Shown here piece after piece: positions 11,085-22,872 of a stretch of DNA of 64,000 nt (position 1 is its first letter; each line of letters starts with the position of its first letter). A program made the translations under genes and the position numbers. The stretch is from Smallanthus sonchifolius (lineage: Eukaryota > Streptophyta > Magnoliopsida > Asterales > Asteraceae). The notes beneath the pieces were generated by a model. That model made no database searches. It was not told where the DNA came from and saw only the letters and a list, made by a program, of their open reading frames with translations. The stretch lies in NCBI GenBank assembly GCA_023525975.1, contig CM042020.1:12416001-12480000 (forward strand), in the 5' to 3' direction.

Positions 11085-11660
11085 TTGATTATAAATGAAA
11101 TTCCATCGTTGTTTGTTTACGATTCTATCTTCATACTATCACTTGTCATCTTAACTAATCTCGTCATCTTATCTAAACGTGCTGGAATGCCTCCTCATCG
11201 TGACATTACCGAAATCAATGAGATTGTCACCATTGTCACCCAACAACTATCCAATGTCCTGCCTACTATGGTAACCCCTGCTGTAGCAGTAAACACTGTT
11301 GCCCTAGCCACTCAAACCACTACTCGGAAACCCTACATTGGAAACCTACCTAAGTGCCCTAGATGCCCATTTCACCACCATGGTGAATGTCGCAAGTACA
11401 ACAACCATGGAAAATTTGGCCATATCACTAAGAACTGCAAAGAATCTCCTGCTACAGCCAACACCAGCAATACCGTGATAACTAATCCTACTCCCATCAA
11501 ACTGTGAATGTGATGGCCCTGACCACCTCAGAAACCGTTGTCCTAAGTTGCACCCTACCAACAATCAAGCTGCTCAAGGTCGAGTTTTTGTCTTAGGAAT
11601 AGCTGAAGCCCGCCAAGATCCAGTTATCCAGGATAACGCAGACAACACTAGTTAAATTTT
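11085..11660 (+). pseudogene. Element C gag C-terminal fragment with zinc knuckles
   Basis: The frame at 11085-11507 includes CPRCPFHHHGEC and a CCHC-like knuckle CRKYNNHGKFGHITKNC in which the second Cys is Tyr. After a stop and a frame change, a second knuckle remnant and QGRVFVLGIAEARQDP follow to about 11655. That last segment is the usual linker after the gag knuckles of plant Tekay/Del-type elements. Protease, RT and integrase are absent. The start ATG at 11085 is not the real gag start, because the N-terminal gag domain is missing. Confidence 0.65.
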
Positions 11661-11677
11661 GGGATGAAATCCCTTTA

Positions 11678-12491
11678 ACTAGGGGAGACTGTGGCGACCC
11701 TGGTTTTTTTATTGCTTTTGTTTACTACTTGGGTTTATCCCAATTTGAATTATATGTCTATTTGTTTAGATTATGTTTTGTACTATGGATTGGAAATTTC
11801 ATTGCGTGAAACTTAAAAGTACCAATGTCTACTTGAATCTCAAACTAACATATTCTATCAATTTCGATTACATATGATATATCAAGTTCTATTATCACTT
11901 TACAGATGCATAATGGAAGGACATTGCACACCCGTGTAAGGTAAATTGACGATTGCGGTCCGGAACGTAATCATGAATTTACAAGTGCATTGGTGTGTGT
12001 TCAAATTCTATTATGTAGCTAGTACCCATACCCTTGAAAAATTTCTAAACTCAATTTATGCCACCAACATTAGCCATGTTAGTGAGTAGTTTTGGTAGGC
12101 GACTAGTACACTTTCGAGGTGCTAGAAGTGTGGTGGCTTAGCTACGGTACACCCTGTATATAAACACTGATGGTATGTTGGAAGTGGGACTAGGAGCCGG
12201 ACCAAGAACTAGTCTTAGATAATGACCCTACTCTCAATTTATACCACCCAACATTAGTCAATTAGTGATTAGTTTTGGTAAGTGACTGGTACGCTTTCAA
12301 GGTATTAAAGGGGTGGTGGGCACGATGCGCTATACCCTATATATAAACCTCTTTAATGCGTTGAAAGTAGGATTGGAAGCTGGACCAAGAACTAGCCTTG
12401 ATAACAGTTAACGAACCCACATCTATTTTAGGATAACACAACCTCTACTAGTGGAATTTCAGGAGGAAATTCTCTTCTCTAGGGGAGACTC
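11678..12491 (+). repeat. Second polypurine tract plus LTR-like U3 block, with 183-bp tandem duplication
   Basis: CTAGGGGAGACTGTGGCGACCC (PPT at 11678-11690, LTR-like TG at 11691) is followed by a U3-like block. The PPT context then recurs at 12432-12491 (AGGATAAC, ACTAGTG, CTAGGGGAGACT). Inside, a 183-bp unit starting TCAATTTAT at 12051 repeats from 12234, including CCGGACCAAGAACTAG versus CTGGACCAAGAACTAG. This suggests recombination between two related elements. Confidence 0.6.
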
Positions 12492-14330
12492 TAGCATCCC
12501 TGATTTCTATGCCTGATCCTATGATTCTACATTGTAATCTTTGAGAATTATAATACTATGAACCTTTTGATGCCTCATATCACTTATGATATCATTCCAT
12601 TTCAAACTTTTGAGTCTGGTCTAAAGAGAGTATTATATTGCGCTTTAAACGGCTTGCTTATTCTATTTTAATTCTATATGATTCTTGTACTTGATTCTTG
12701 TAGTAACTTTGGATGCCTTAGACTCTAACCTAATCAAAACAACTCAAGTTTGTAATTTCGTTTGACTAAAATAAAATTTCAAGGGTAAAAGTTACACATA
12801 CGTAAATTTCAGGGTTTCTTTTGTAACGTCTTCGAAATCTGGTTAATTTTTGTAATTTCAATTATATATTATTATTATTATTATTTTAATTTCCATATTT
12901 TTATATATATATATTATTATTTTTTAATTTATTAAATCATTTAAAAACCTTAAACTTATCTAAAACAATTAAAAACCATTATTTTTATTCTTTAATCCTA
13001 TCCTAACCCTATACCATTTTAACTAACTAATTTTGAACTCAAAAACTCATCCCTATCCCCTCAAAAATTCGTGACCTACCCCCCTTTATTATCTTTGAAT
13101 TTTTTTATTAAATTTTAACAAACTATCTTTATCTTTTTGCATTCTAGTCCTTTTCACTAATTAATTTTTTGCTAATAAGACCTTAAACCCACCCTATAAA
13201 TAGAGCCCTTTTCTCATTCATTCTTCCCACCTCAACGATCATCTAGGGCTCTCTAGCTACTAAAGGTCATTCCTCTGATATTTTGGAAGATTCTAGCTTA
13301 AATCATTCCATTCTAAGTAAGTTCTTCTCGTGTTCTTGCTTGTTCATACTCTTCCTTTCAAAATTCTTCATAACTAGCTAGATCTATGATTTCCTAACAT
13401 GTTTATGTTATAATCATAGACCTATCCAAGATCAAAAGCCTTGTTTAATCAAAATTGTTCAAACTTTTATTTTAAAACTTGATTTTGATCTTTCTGGTTC
13501 CTTTAATTTTCTAAAATCATGTTTTTACTAAAACTCCTTATTTTCAAATTAAACCTTTCTAATATTCAACGTATTTCATTTCTGTCCATACTAAATTCAT
13601 ATTTACACTTTAACCTTTATACTTTCCAAACTTACCAAACAAACCCTAAATTTGGTCTAGTTTTTTTTTTTAACGACAACACCTAGATATTCTATGATAA
13701 TTGGGTTTTCTCGGGGCAACACCTAGAACATCCAGGGCAGCCGACCCTAGGAGGAACCCCCAACTTGGTAAACCCTTGGCCTAGCCACATACCCCTTTTT
13801 GTTGTGGTCACGATTCGAACCCAAGACCTCCACTGTGAGAAGTCTTGGGCTACCATTGCACCAAATGGCCAACGGTACTTGGTCTAGTATACCGATAGAG
13901 TAACCATCCAACCGGTATGTAGTTATCTGAAAAGTAGAAAGTTCTTTCTAAGGGTTGGTTGTGGACTCGATGTATGAAAGTTTAATTTACTTGTATTGAA
14001 ACTGTTTATGAATTCTGTATTATTATTCTATGTTATATGTATGTAACTACTTAAACCTATGTTCTCACCAACTTTTTAGTTGACTTATTTTAGCATATTT
14101 TTCAGGAGAAGCTAACTAGGATGTTGATAAGCTCATGCTAGGATCAAGGATTATGCCTTAGTGGACGTAGCTAGACATTAAAAAAAGAAGATTTATTTGT
14201 TCCACTTGTTTTGTTTGATTTTTTGTAACCAATGTAATCAACTATTTAATTAACAGAAATTTCTTTTAATCGTGTGTAATGATTCAATTTCGTCGCTCCC
14301 TCGTGTTTCCGCCTTGGCGGGGGTGTGACA
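12492..14330 (+). mobile_element. 3' LTR of element C
   Basis: Matches 9772-10958, continues past the point where the 5' copy is truncated, and ends GGGTGTGACA at 14330. Its start is mutated (TAGCATCCC versus TGACATCCC). TATA at 13195-13203. Interrupted by a SINE at 13661-13878. Confidence 0.8.
13661..13878 (-). mobile_element. tRNA-derived SINE (family A, copy 1)
   Basis: On the minus strand: an A-box-like TTTGGTGCAATGGTAG, then a B-box GGGTTCGAATC, a body containing CCCTGGATGTTCTAGGTGTT, and 3' end GTTGTCGTTA plus an 11-A tail. Perfect TSD TTGGTCTAG at 13652-13660 and 13879-13887. The 5' LTR of element C lacks it, giving the empty site. Confidence 0.9.
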
Positions 14331-15240
14331 TATGATAACTATTCTTGTAGGAGATATCCATTAGAGGTAAGTAGTCGTCCCAACTTCCTCCAATGTCTAT
14401 TACACATGCTCTCAGCATGCCTTCGAGAGTTTGAATTGTTCTTTCGCTCTGTCTTTCAATCTGAGGATGGTAAGCAATGTTAAGATTCAATTTCGTTCCG
14501 AGGGCTCTCTTGAAACTTTTCTAGAATCGAGATGTGAAACGACTGTCTCTATCTGATACGATTGATAATGGCACACCGTGTAGAGACACGATTTTGTTGA
14601 TATACAACTGTGCCAACCTATCCATACTAAATGTTTCTTTCATAGGTAGAAAGTGAGACGATTTCGCCAATCGATCCACAATCACCCAGATCGTTCATTC
14701 CCTCGCGGGATTCTGAGAAGTTTCGTGATGAAATCCAGCGTGATCATTTCCCACTTCCATATGGGTAATTCTAATTGTTGCAATAAACCAGATGGCTTCA
14801 GGTGTTCTGCCTTGACCTGGGAATATGTCAAACATTTTCCAACATAGATCGCAATCTGTTTCTTCACATCTATCCACCAGTAATTGGTTTTTAGGTTTTT
14901 GTACATCTTATCCGCTACGGGATGCATCGTATATTTGGATTTATGGGCTTCTTCGAGAATCTTTTCTCGTTGGTCACCAGTTACTGGTACCCATATCCGA
15001 TTATTCATTCTCAGAATCTCATCCCTTCCTTTTGTCAGTTGCTCTAGCATACAATTCATTCCTTCTTTTTCAATAGTGTTTTCTTCGAGGGCAGCTTTTT
15101 GAGCTCCTTTTATTTGAGTCGTTAATTCAACTTGAAGATCTTGCCTTAGAGCACGAACTCTCTTTAGCTTTTCATTTTATTTTCTGCTCAGTGCATCAGC
15201 TACGACGTTTGCTTTACCCTCATGGTAACATATTTCACAA
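14331..15240 (-). pseudogene. Element D integrase N-terminal and core regions
   Basis: The frame at 14682-15059 gives the zinc-finger region: HPVADKMYKNLKTNYWW then YVGKCLTYSQVK, where the second Cys of the HHCC finger is Tyr. It then gives WKWEMITLDFITKLL, carrying the first catalytic Asp. The piece at 14331-14490 gives YHPQIERQSERTIQTLEGML, with the catalytic Glu. Frame breaks lie between. The text runs on into 9771 after element C is removed (NSYH joins NTSIQAAPFEALY). Confidence 0.8.
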
Positions 15241-16648
15241 TCGTAGTCTGAGAATATCCATCCAACTTCGTTGTCTCATATTGAGTTCTTTCTGACCAAA
15301 GATATATTTCAAACTCTTGTGGCCAGTGAATACGGTAAATTTGACCCCATAGAGATATTGTCTCCACAATTTCAACGAAAAAATTATGGCACCAAGCTCT
15401 AGGTCATGCGTCGTATAATTCTTCTCATGAGTTTTCAATTGTCGGGACGTATATGCTATTACTTTTCTTCCTTGCATGAGCACACAACCGAATCTACTAT
15501 GTGATGCGTCACAATACACAACAAAGCCTTCATTTCCATCTGCCAAAGCCAGAATTGGTGATTGTGTCAATTTCTTCTTTAGCGTCTCAAACACTTCTGA
15601 TTGCTTTGGTCCCCACTCATATTTTACTGACTTACGAGTTAGAGTGGTCAGATGGACAACAATCCTGGAGAAATCTTGTATAAACCTCTTGTAGTATCCT
15701 ACTAATTCGAGGAAACTTCTCACCTCTATGGGTGATCTCGGAATTTCCCATTTGGAAATAGCTTCTATCTTAGCAGGATCTACTTGAATGCCATTCTTAT
15801 TAATGACATGACCGAGAAATTGTACTTCTATAAGCCAGAATTCACATTTTGAGAACTTGGCATAGAGTTTCTCGGTTCTCAAGAGTTCAAGTAATATTCT
15901 AAGATGATCTGCATGTTCTTCCTTACTTTTTGAATAAGTATATCGTTGAGGAACACGATAACGAATTTATCCAAGTAAGGTTTGCATATTCTATTCATTA
16001 TAACCATGAAAGCAGTTGATGCATTAGTAAGTCCAAATTGCATTACTGTGAACTCAAAATGACCATATCTTGTATGAAATGTCGTCTTAGGAATATCCTC
16101 CTCCTGAACTTTCAATTGATGGTAACCAGACCAGAGGTCAATCTTTGAGAAATACTTTGCTCCCTGAAGTCAATCAAATAGATCATCGATTCGAGGGAGT
16201 GGATATCTATTCTTGATCATGACTTTGTTCAGTTCAAGATAATCAATGCACATGTGCATTGATCCATCTTTCTTTTCCACGAACAGAACTGGGTCTCCCA
16301 AGGGTGATGAGCTAGCTTTGATAAAACCTTTCTCTAACAACTCATCGAGTTGTTTTTTAATTCCGCCATCTCGGTTGGAGCTAACCGGTACATGCTTTAG
16401 CGATCGATGTCGTACTAGGTACCAAGTTAATTCTAAACTCCACTTCTCTCTCTGGCGGTATTCCCAGGAGTTCATCAGGGAAGACGTCGGCGTATTCAGC
16501 CACTACTGGTGCATCCTCAATTTTCTTTTTGCTATCGGTTGTTACCGATATCAAGTATTTTATACATTCTTTAAGTAGATATTTCGTGGCTTTCAGCATT
16601 GTAATTATTCCAACGGAGTTGGGTAATTTGTCACCATTAATTATAATG
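15235..16648 (-). pseudogene. Element D reverse transcriptase and RNase H
   Basis: From 16648 downward: the linker (APVVAEYADVFPDELLGIPP), RT fingers (PVLFVEKKDGSMHMCIDYLE), palm (FSKIDLWSGYHQLKVQEEDI, FGLTNASTAFMVIMNRICKP) and the active-site strand. That strand reads FVIVFLNDILI, so the first catalytic Asp of the usual xxDD motif is Asn. RNase H follows (FVVYCDASHSRFGCVLMQ) in the frame at 15235-15882. Several stops and frameshifts are present. Inactive. Confidence 0.85.
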
Positions 16649-16653
16649 GTTTT

Positions 16654-17708
16654 TGATCGATGTCGTTTGGTCGGTCAAAAACAGTCCTTAAACACCTTAA
16701 CTAGTAAGGGTAAGTAGAGTATCATATCCACGAGGAGTTTGTGGAAAGTGTCACTTTGTTACAATGGTTGAAAGACATAAAATAGTAAACACTAATTTGG
16801 ATTTGGATTTAAAACAATGATGAGAGAGGTAATCCTCTCCGGGGTTCAGGTTTGCAAACACGAGTCACATCCGGTTAATTAGCAAGCAATTACATAGACA
16901 TAATCTTACGGTTTAATTGAATTCAGTGAAAATGGAAGAACACGTTGTAAAGAAAACCTATTCTTGCATAGTCAATTTATGCTAACCAACGATCATCCAA
17001 CCCCCAAATTATCATTGATGTAAAGAAACCTGAGACTAACGAGACTTGAACAATAATTCAAAATCAACACAAAAATTTTAAAGCATTCAATCAATAAATG
17101 AAATCATATGGCTTAACATGCTAATCAAGATTACAAACCAAAGATAATCATTCCAGAAAATAACAAGTGTCTAACAAAACCCTACACCCGGAGAAGACCA
17201 CGGTTGAATTAGCTACTCATATTCATCACAAATATCAAAACTATTGTTATGGAACTTACAAATATCAACTCTAATGAACGATTGACTCAAGAACGATGGA
17301 AATCGCCTCCTAATCGAAGATAGATGATAATGGGGGCTGAGAATGGTTAAAACCTAAATTAGGTTAATTTTCCCGTATCTTAAGATCTTCGCGTGTCGTG
17401 AAATACATTGGCCAAGTCCTTCGCGTGGCGCGAAGGACAAAACAGTCGGGGCGCCTTCTTGATTCCTCGCGTGTCGCAAACATTGCTACGCGAAGACCAG
17501 AAATTCTAGGAAACTTTGAGTTTTTGACTTTTGACTTCCCATGCTTCGCATCCGATTGATTTGCTTCCGTTTCCCACTCATTTAGCACATAAAACCTGGA
17601 AGACACACACAACCACAAACAACCGTAAAACTAGACAAAGATACAAACTAAAATAACTAAAACGAACGTAATATGACACATAAACCGGGGTTATTAGACA
17701 CTACATCA
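16654..17708 (-). mobile_element. Solo LTR inserted between protease and RT of element D
   Basis: Plus-strand ends TGATCGATGTC and ACTACATCA. Perfect 5-bp TSD GTTTT at 16649-16653 and 17709-17713. Removing it restores D's text (PSGKT joins KTIIINGDKLP). Minus orientation is inferred from similarity of layout to the Athila-like LTRs (TGATGTAGTGTC start). Contains GTCCTTCGCG-TGG-CGCGAAGGAC (17416-17438), a perfect 10-bp-arm palindrome. Confidence 0.85.
17385..17497. repeat. CTTCGCG-type palindromes in solo LTR
   Basis: Perfect palindrome at 17416-17438, with degenerate relatives at 17385-17401 (CTTCGCGTGTCGTGAA) and 17465-17497. A separate AACCTAA-A-TTAGGTT dyad is at 17351-17365. Confidence 0.75.
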
Positions 17709-18141
17709 GTTTTGCCACTTGGTACACGAAGTTCTATGGCCTTTTTATCATATAGGATACGGGCTTGGTTAAAGGATAACCAATCCATTCCTAGAACAAC
17801 ATCAAAACTTGTCAATGTCATTGGCAACAATTGTACAGGTATGATATGTCCATTCAATGTGATATTTCTACTAGATACGTCTTGTCTAGTTTAGCTAGGG
17901 ATTTATTCAATAGATGACAGAACTTATGATCAATGAAACTTTGGTTTGTACCAGAGTCAAATAAAACCCTAGCATAAACATCATTGACAAGAAACGTACT
18001 CGTAATCATATCTTGGATTTCTGCCACTACGTGGGTGTTTAAAACAAATGCTCATGCATTCTTTTTCATCCATTCTGCAGGTTTTGGATCATTCCATGTT
18101 GTCTTCGTTAGCTTCAGGCAATTAATCTTTATGTGTCCAGC
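17709..18141 (-). pseudogene. Element D aspartic protease
   Basis: From the right: the gag linker (KPAEWMKKN, stop), then VYARVLFDSGTNQSFIDHKF, containing the Asp-Ser-Gly active-site motif of retroviral-type proteases. Then FDVVLGMDWLSFNQARI, the second conserved protease block. Two frame changes and stops interrupt it. Bounded by solo LTRs on both sides. Confidence 0.8.
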
Positions 18142-19708
18142 TAACGGTCTATAAAAACTAATAAATAAAATCTAACCTAGACTCCTAAGTAATAAATGGA
18201 AAACCTATGAACTATACCGCACTGACAGGCAAGTGTACCTATCGAGTGTAGCACAGCTTAATGGTAAACCGAGTTATCAAACCTTAGAGACACTATGATA
18301 ACAAAACTAGACTCTGACTACACTAAATATTAAACTAACAATGCAGCAGACAAGGTCGACTCTAGCTATCAGAACAAAGAACTTTGGAAATAATCAGAGA
18401 TGGGAAGAATATCACCTAGGTCGGAATCCTACTTGCAAAGCTCAACTTCTACCGGTTTTGGAAACTATGATGGATCTGGGTTTCTAAGGATGACAACTCT
18501 AAACCACCTAGTGGATCCCTGATCACTCTCAGGGTGTCACCAACTACAGAACCTAAAGATGTACTAAACTCACCAGATGGTCGGATTACCTTTCAGTCTC
18601 TCCAACAATGATAAAGTACCCAAAAGACATATCACCTTTCCGTCTCACTGTCCACAATACATTCGAGGAATGCATGGGGTAATCTTAAGATAACAACTAT
18701 GACACAGAATTGCAACAATCACTAGACACCTACACCAACTTCCTCTCAGACAGTTGAAACTCAGATTCCTAATGACGAAGACTAAATGACTATCTCTCAC
18801 TTCTCGGGTATTGAGACAGGATACACACTCAATCTAAAGAATACTCAATCACAATTCCTATGGTCACTATGTCTAGCAAACCACACAAATAATCACAAAC
18901 CCTAAAGTCTATGACCTAGATACGCAAATCAAACTGGAAGACATCCACAATCAATGTACGGAATCATAATCAAACATAAATCAGAACAAAGCTTGCAATT
19001 TCATCATAACTAATATCAAGAGATCGTTTACAAAATCATAAATCCATCAAACAATCCAAAAAACGACAAAAGTCGCAAACTTTAACAAGTAATCATATAA
19101 TGACCTAAGCAGTATCAATTGTTTAGCCTAGAATCATACTTAAGTTCAACGAAACAGAAGAACAAGCATAAACCATGGTTTCAAACAAAGCAATAAAATG
19201 CAAAAATCGAATCTTGAACACCGAACAAGTTGAACTCAAGCTTTTCTCTTCAGTTGGCTTCCTAAGCTCCAAAATTGCATCTGGACTCTTCTTAGAAGGC
19301 TGGAAAATCGATCTCCTCGAATTATGGCATTAGAATTTGATTTAAACTCTAATTAGGGCTTTTTGCGGAATAATAGGCCTCTCGCATACCGCGAGAGGTT
19401 GGGATAGGTTCCTCGCGTACCGCGAGGAATAAATTAGTCAGGCGCGTTTCAGGAAGTCCTCGCGTACCGCGAGGCTTTCCTTCTCCTCTCTCGCGTACCG
19501 CAAGAGACCAATTTTTAACATTTTCTTCTTTAACTCTCGAGCTTCACTCTCGTGCTCGGTTTCTTCTAGTTTTCACTTGTAATCTTCACGAGCACTTGTA
19601 AACACATCAACGACTCAATAGTAACCAAAAACGACTCAAAACAAAGATAAAACTAATTAAAACACTCTAAAACACTAGGAATAAAGATGTGTGTTTTACA
19701 CAACATCA
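18142..19708 (-). mobile_element. Solo LTR inserted in the gag zinc-knuckle region of element D
   Basis: Perfect 5-bp TSD CCAGC at 18137-18141 and 19709-19713. Minus-strand start TGATGTTGTGTAAAAC; the other end reads GACCGTTA, a decayed CA. Removing it rejoins CYECGEAG with HIKINCLKL to complete a CCHC knuckle. It shares the GGCAAGTGTACCTATCGAGTG block with the Athila-like LTRs. Four palindromes at 19378-19506. Confidence 0.85.
19378..19506. repeat. Four CCTCGCG/CGCGAGG palindromes in solo LTR
   Basis: Unit 1: arms CCTCTCGC and GCGAGAGG, loop ATACC (19378-19398). Units 2 and 3: CCTCGCG-TAC-CGCGAGG (19411-19427 and 19458-19474). Unit 4: CTCTCGCG-TAC-CGCAAGAG with one mismatch (to 19506). Confidence 0.85.
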
Positions 19709-20864
19709 CCAGCCTCACCACATTCATAGCAAGTGACGCCCTTCTTTCTAAAGCAATCTTCGGTTTTGTGGCCGGTCAACTTGCATTTATTGCAGAAATT
19801 TATAAATCTGCATTTTCCTGGATGCCTTCTTTTGCAAATGCGACATTTAGGAAATGTGAAATTGTTGTTCTTAGGCGTAAAGCCTGAACTGGGTTTCTTC
19901 ATTTCAGATCGGCCTTTGGTGCCAACTTCTTTCTTCTTTTCTTCATTATTTCTAATCATACCATCTGCCAATGAAGCACCGAGCTCCATTGAGTCATCTA
20001 GCGTTTCCGGTTTGGATACTTTTACCATGTCTCGGATTTCACTAGCCAGACCCCATATGTATCGCTTAATGAGGTTTGACTCTGGAGTGGCTAGATGTGG
20101 CATGATTCTTGCATATTCCAATAGTTTGGTGGCATAATATTGACGATTGTTGCCTACCATTTTTAGACTAAAAAATTTTCCTTCTATCTTCTCTCTCTCC
20201 TTCATGGGGCAGAATTTCTTTTCTACTTTTTCCTTGAATTTTCCCAGCCCATGGAATTCGCCCTGTCTCGGCCCTGAGTTTTTATAATTGTGTTCCACCA
20301 TTCCAATGTCTGGTCTTTGAATAAATTGGAGTCGTATAGCACCTTGTCCTCCTCAGCACACTTACTAATAGCCTGAACTGACTCGGTTTTCTCAATCCAC
20401 CACAGTTCAGCTATTCCACCTTCCTTCCCGACAAAACTGTATGGTTTACAGTCTTGGAAATTCTTATACCTGTAGCCTTTTACTTTGTTCTTCTTATCTT
20501 TTTGGCCGTAATTTTTTCCTGATCCTTCCTCATTAGAGGAATCATGGTAGTATTCTTCTCGTTCAGTTCTCTTTGTTCAGGAGCCTTGACGACTACACTC
20601 GTTGTCAAGCTTTCGGGAAACAGTGGCAGGTTTAGAGTGTATCGAAAGTTGTACTGGAGGTTTTACTAACAGTTCCTTCTTGCTGTCTGCCTGACTTTTC
20701 TCAAACTCCGAGAAAATCATAGGAAGAGCTTCCTTTATTCCAGTAGCCACGAGCTTCTGGAATTTAATTTTCTGAGTGTTAAGTTATGTGGTAGTGTTAT
20801 TCTCTAATTCTGCCATCTTTTTCTTCCCTCGCGTATTGTGGGAAGGTCCAGTTTGCTTCGACAT
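19709..20864 (-). pseudogene. Element D gag
   Basis: A plausible start at 20864 (MSKQTGPSHNTRGKKKMAEL) is followed by stops near 20785 and further on. The frame at 20301-19709 carries the gag core (FCPMKEREKIEGKFFSLKM, then YYATKLLEYARIMPHLATPE). It then has knuckles CRICKRRHPGKC, CNKCKLTGHKTEDC and the first half of CYECGEAG. Typical of plant Ty3/gypsy gag. Inactive. Confidence 0.8.
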
Positions 20865-20939
20865 TCTATATGAAAAATCAAATATAATATTAAAGCCGAA
20901 AATATTATTCTTTCATTAAAATTTATATGATACAAGGAA

Positions 20940-22262
20940 ACACAAAACATAATATTAGTTACTACGATTCCTAGTTTCTTCTAAAGCTTGGCGTAGTAGA
21001 GCTTCAGTCTCGACTCTCTCCCATTCTAATTCTCCTATTCGATTTAGCAGATTTCTTATCCTCTCATCCCCAAGTCTTTCTTCAATTACACGTGGGGTGA
21101 GTGCATTCATGGGTTCTTGATATGGATAGTACATTCAGTTAGAATCTGCTCGTTCATCACCTTCGAGACTGTATATATGTTCGTATGGTATTTCCGGATA
21201 TCCCTCATAGATATTATACGGGTTTAGAGGCGTATAATTATGGCTTCCAGCAGTGGGAGCCGATTGTATACTTATAGAGGGCATATAAGGAAAATTATTG
21301 GTTTGTAATTCATCTAGACTTCGAAACGTCAAACTGTCTGTATCAGTACCGGGTTCATAGCCGATTTCGTTTGTTATTTGTTCATAGCCTGGCATGTTGA
21401 TAACAAAAAACCAACTAATTTATTAAACATATATTTTACATTACGAAAATACCGAAAATACATTAAAAACTATAGAAACTATTCTGCCATCATTTCTTCT
21501 CCAATATCTCCTAGTTCCCTTGCCTTCATAGAGATTTGTAATCCCCCAAACTTCCTTTTCCCTTTCTCCATTAGATAATATTTCTTACTGTATCGGTCTC
21601 TCGCAAAGAGTGATCGAGACATTCGATAGGAGAAGAAGGAATTTTATAAGGGTAACCGAACTGTGGAGGGGGTTCACGAATACCTACAATAATGTCATTG
21701 TAGACATTCTTGTGGTATAGAGGAGTGTTGAAATATTCATCGATAGGAGCATAAGTGTTAAAATCAGGTTGGACATAAGGATCTTGTAGAATTGGTGATT
21801 TAAGATGAAAGAAAATATAATCATCTGGGTTCTTAGAAGCAGGTTCCAGACTAGGACTGGTATAGTCCTCAGATGCTTCTTCAGAACTTTCCACTTGTGG
21901 TAAGTTTTGGTATATTTCTTCCATTCCTTCAGTGGATGGCAGAGAAACAGTTTCAGTTGGTCATATAACTCTTATCCTTGGCTTGGTTGCCCTGTTGGGA
22001 CCAGCCTGGTTGATCACTGGAGGTGGAGATGGTGGAGTATCGAAACGCCAGTTACTATAATCCGAACCTCCTTCCATCCTGATTAGTAGTTGTGAGGTTC
22101 ATAGGTAGGAGAGTTTGTAATGGCAAAAGGATTGTCTTGGTCAGGAATAATAATAGGAAACATATGAGACCCGTATTTAGGACTATCAGGTGGTTCCTGT
22201 TTGATAACCTTATAGGGATAGTAGTAATATCCTAAATTATCTCTAAACATCCTGCAATCTTT
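20940..22262 (-). pseudogene. Extra reading frames upstream of gag in element D (unknown function)
   Basis: Three broken segments on the minus strand: 22250-22070 (YYYYPYKVIKQEPPDSP), 21924-21571 (SYTSPSLEP-like, Pro/Tyr/Ser-rich) and 21395-20965. The last ends in a predicted coiled coil (RNLLNRIGELEWERVETEAL). Composition is hydrophilic, rich in P, Y, S, D and E, with no recognised domain. It is separated from the gag ATG by about 100 bp of non-coding sequence. Element E has no counterpart. It could be a captured gene or a lineage-specific accessory frame. Confidence 0.5.
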
Positions 22263-22743
22263 AAATATTAGTATCTACCTACTTTGTCTTAGTAGGTATT
22301 CTGATCTCGAAATGGTTCAATCTTAGATACTAAAATGAGTATTTTAACTAAAGCTAGATGTAACACCTGGATTTTTCAAACCAATTTAAGCCTTTAAAAC
22401 AACACAAAGCTTAGGTCCCAGACAAAAATATAACGTATCCACACGTTTAAGTTAACATAAGTTAGACTTCTAAAATACACAAAAGAAGTCAAGTTAGTCA
22501 CACTTATCCACAAGTGTTAAACAACCCTACATGTTTGTAAAAGTCTCCCACGAGAAGTTTAATCAAAACGACATCAACAGGATGTATTCCCATCCACGAG
22601 ATTAGTTTTAAACAAAAAAAACATCTAAAAAAACTTTTAGAATCCGATATCCAACTTTGGCGAGACCCGAGATCATTCTGGAGCTTTCCCTACATTCAAA
22701 ACATCACAAATAAACCATAAGTAATGATGCAACAAGTCCCAAG

Positions 22744-22872
22744 ACACCCCAAAGTGTCATAGGAAGAAAACTAAAAAATTCAGCCAATAGGCGTCCCACT
22801 TGGGCGCTGGCAGAACCCAAAAAGCGTCCCAGACGCCCAAGCGTCCCACTTGCCCAGTGGGTGTCCCAGACT
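22744..22872. repeat. GCGTCCC-type palindromes
   Basis: GACAC-CCCAAA-GTGTC (22744-22758), GCGTCCCA-CT-TGGGCGC (22791-22807), and GCGTC-CCA-GACGC near 22824-22836, followed by GTCCCACTTGCCCAGTGGG. Confidence 0.7.

Larger units (their letters stand above)
9772..14330 (+). mobile_element. Element C: deleted LTR retrotransposon inserted in D's integrase
   Basis: TGACATCCC at 9772 and GTGTGACA ending at 14330 are the outer LTR ends. TATG is repeated at 9768-9771 and 14331-14334. The 5' LTR is recognisable to about 10958, then diverges from the 3' copy, so its end and the primer-binding site are deleted. The interior keeps only a gag C-terminus (11085-11655), a polypurine tract, a foreign U3-like block (11692-12430) and a second polypurine tract before the 3' LTR. 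No RT or integrase remains. Confidence 0.8.
7906..22262 (-). mobile_element. Element D: degenerate Ty3/gypsy retrotransposon (chromovirus-like), multiply interrupted
   Basis: Reading right to left: pre-gag frames (22.3-20.9 kb), gag, protease, RT, RNase H, integrase with chromodomain-like tail, polypurine tract and 3' LTR (7906-9109). The order gag-PR-RT-RH-INT is that of Ty3/gypsy. Three later insertions split it: element C in integrase (9772-14330), a solo LTR between PR and RT (16654-17708) and a solo LTR within the gag zinc knuckles (18142-19708). Removing each rejoins the protein text. No matching 5' LTR was found to the right. Numerous stops and frameshifts show it is inactive. Confidence 0.85.

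Noticed and set aside
22372..22400. 5' LTR of element D
   Set aside because: No tRNA-primer site lies between it and gag, and its sequence does not match D's 3' LTR at 7906-9109.
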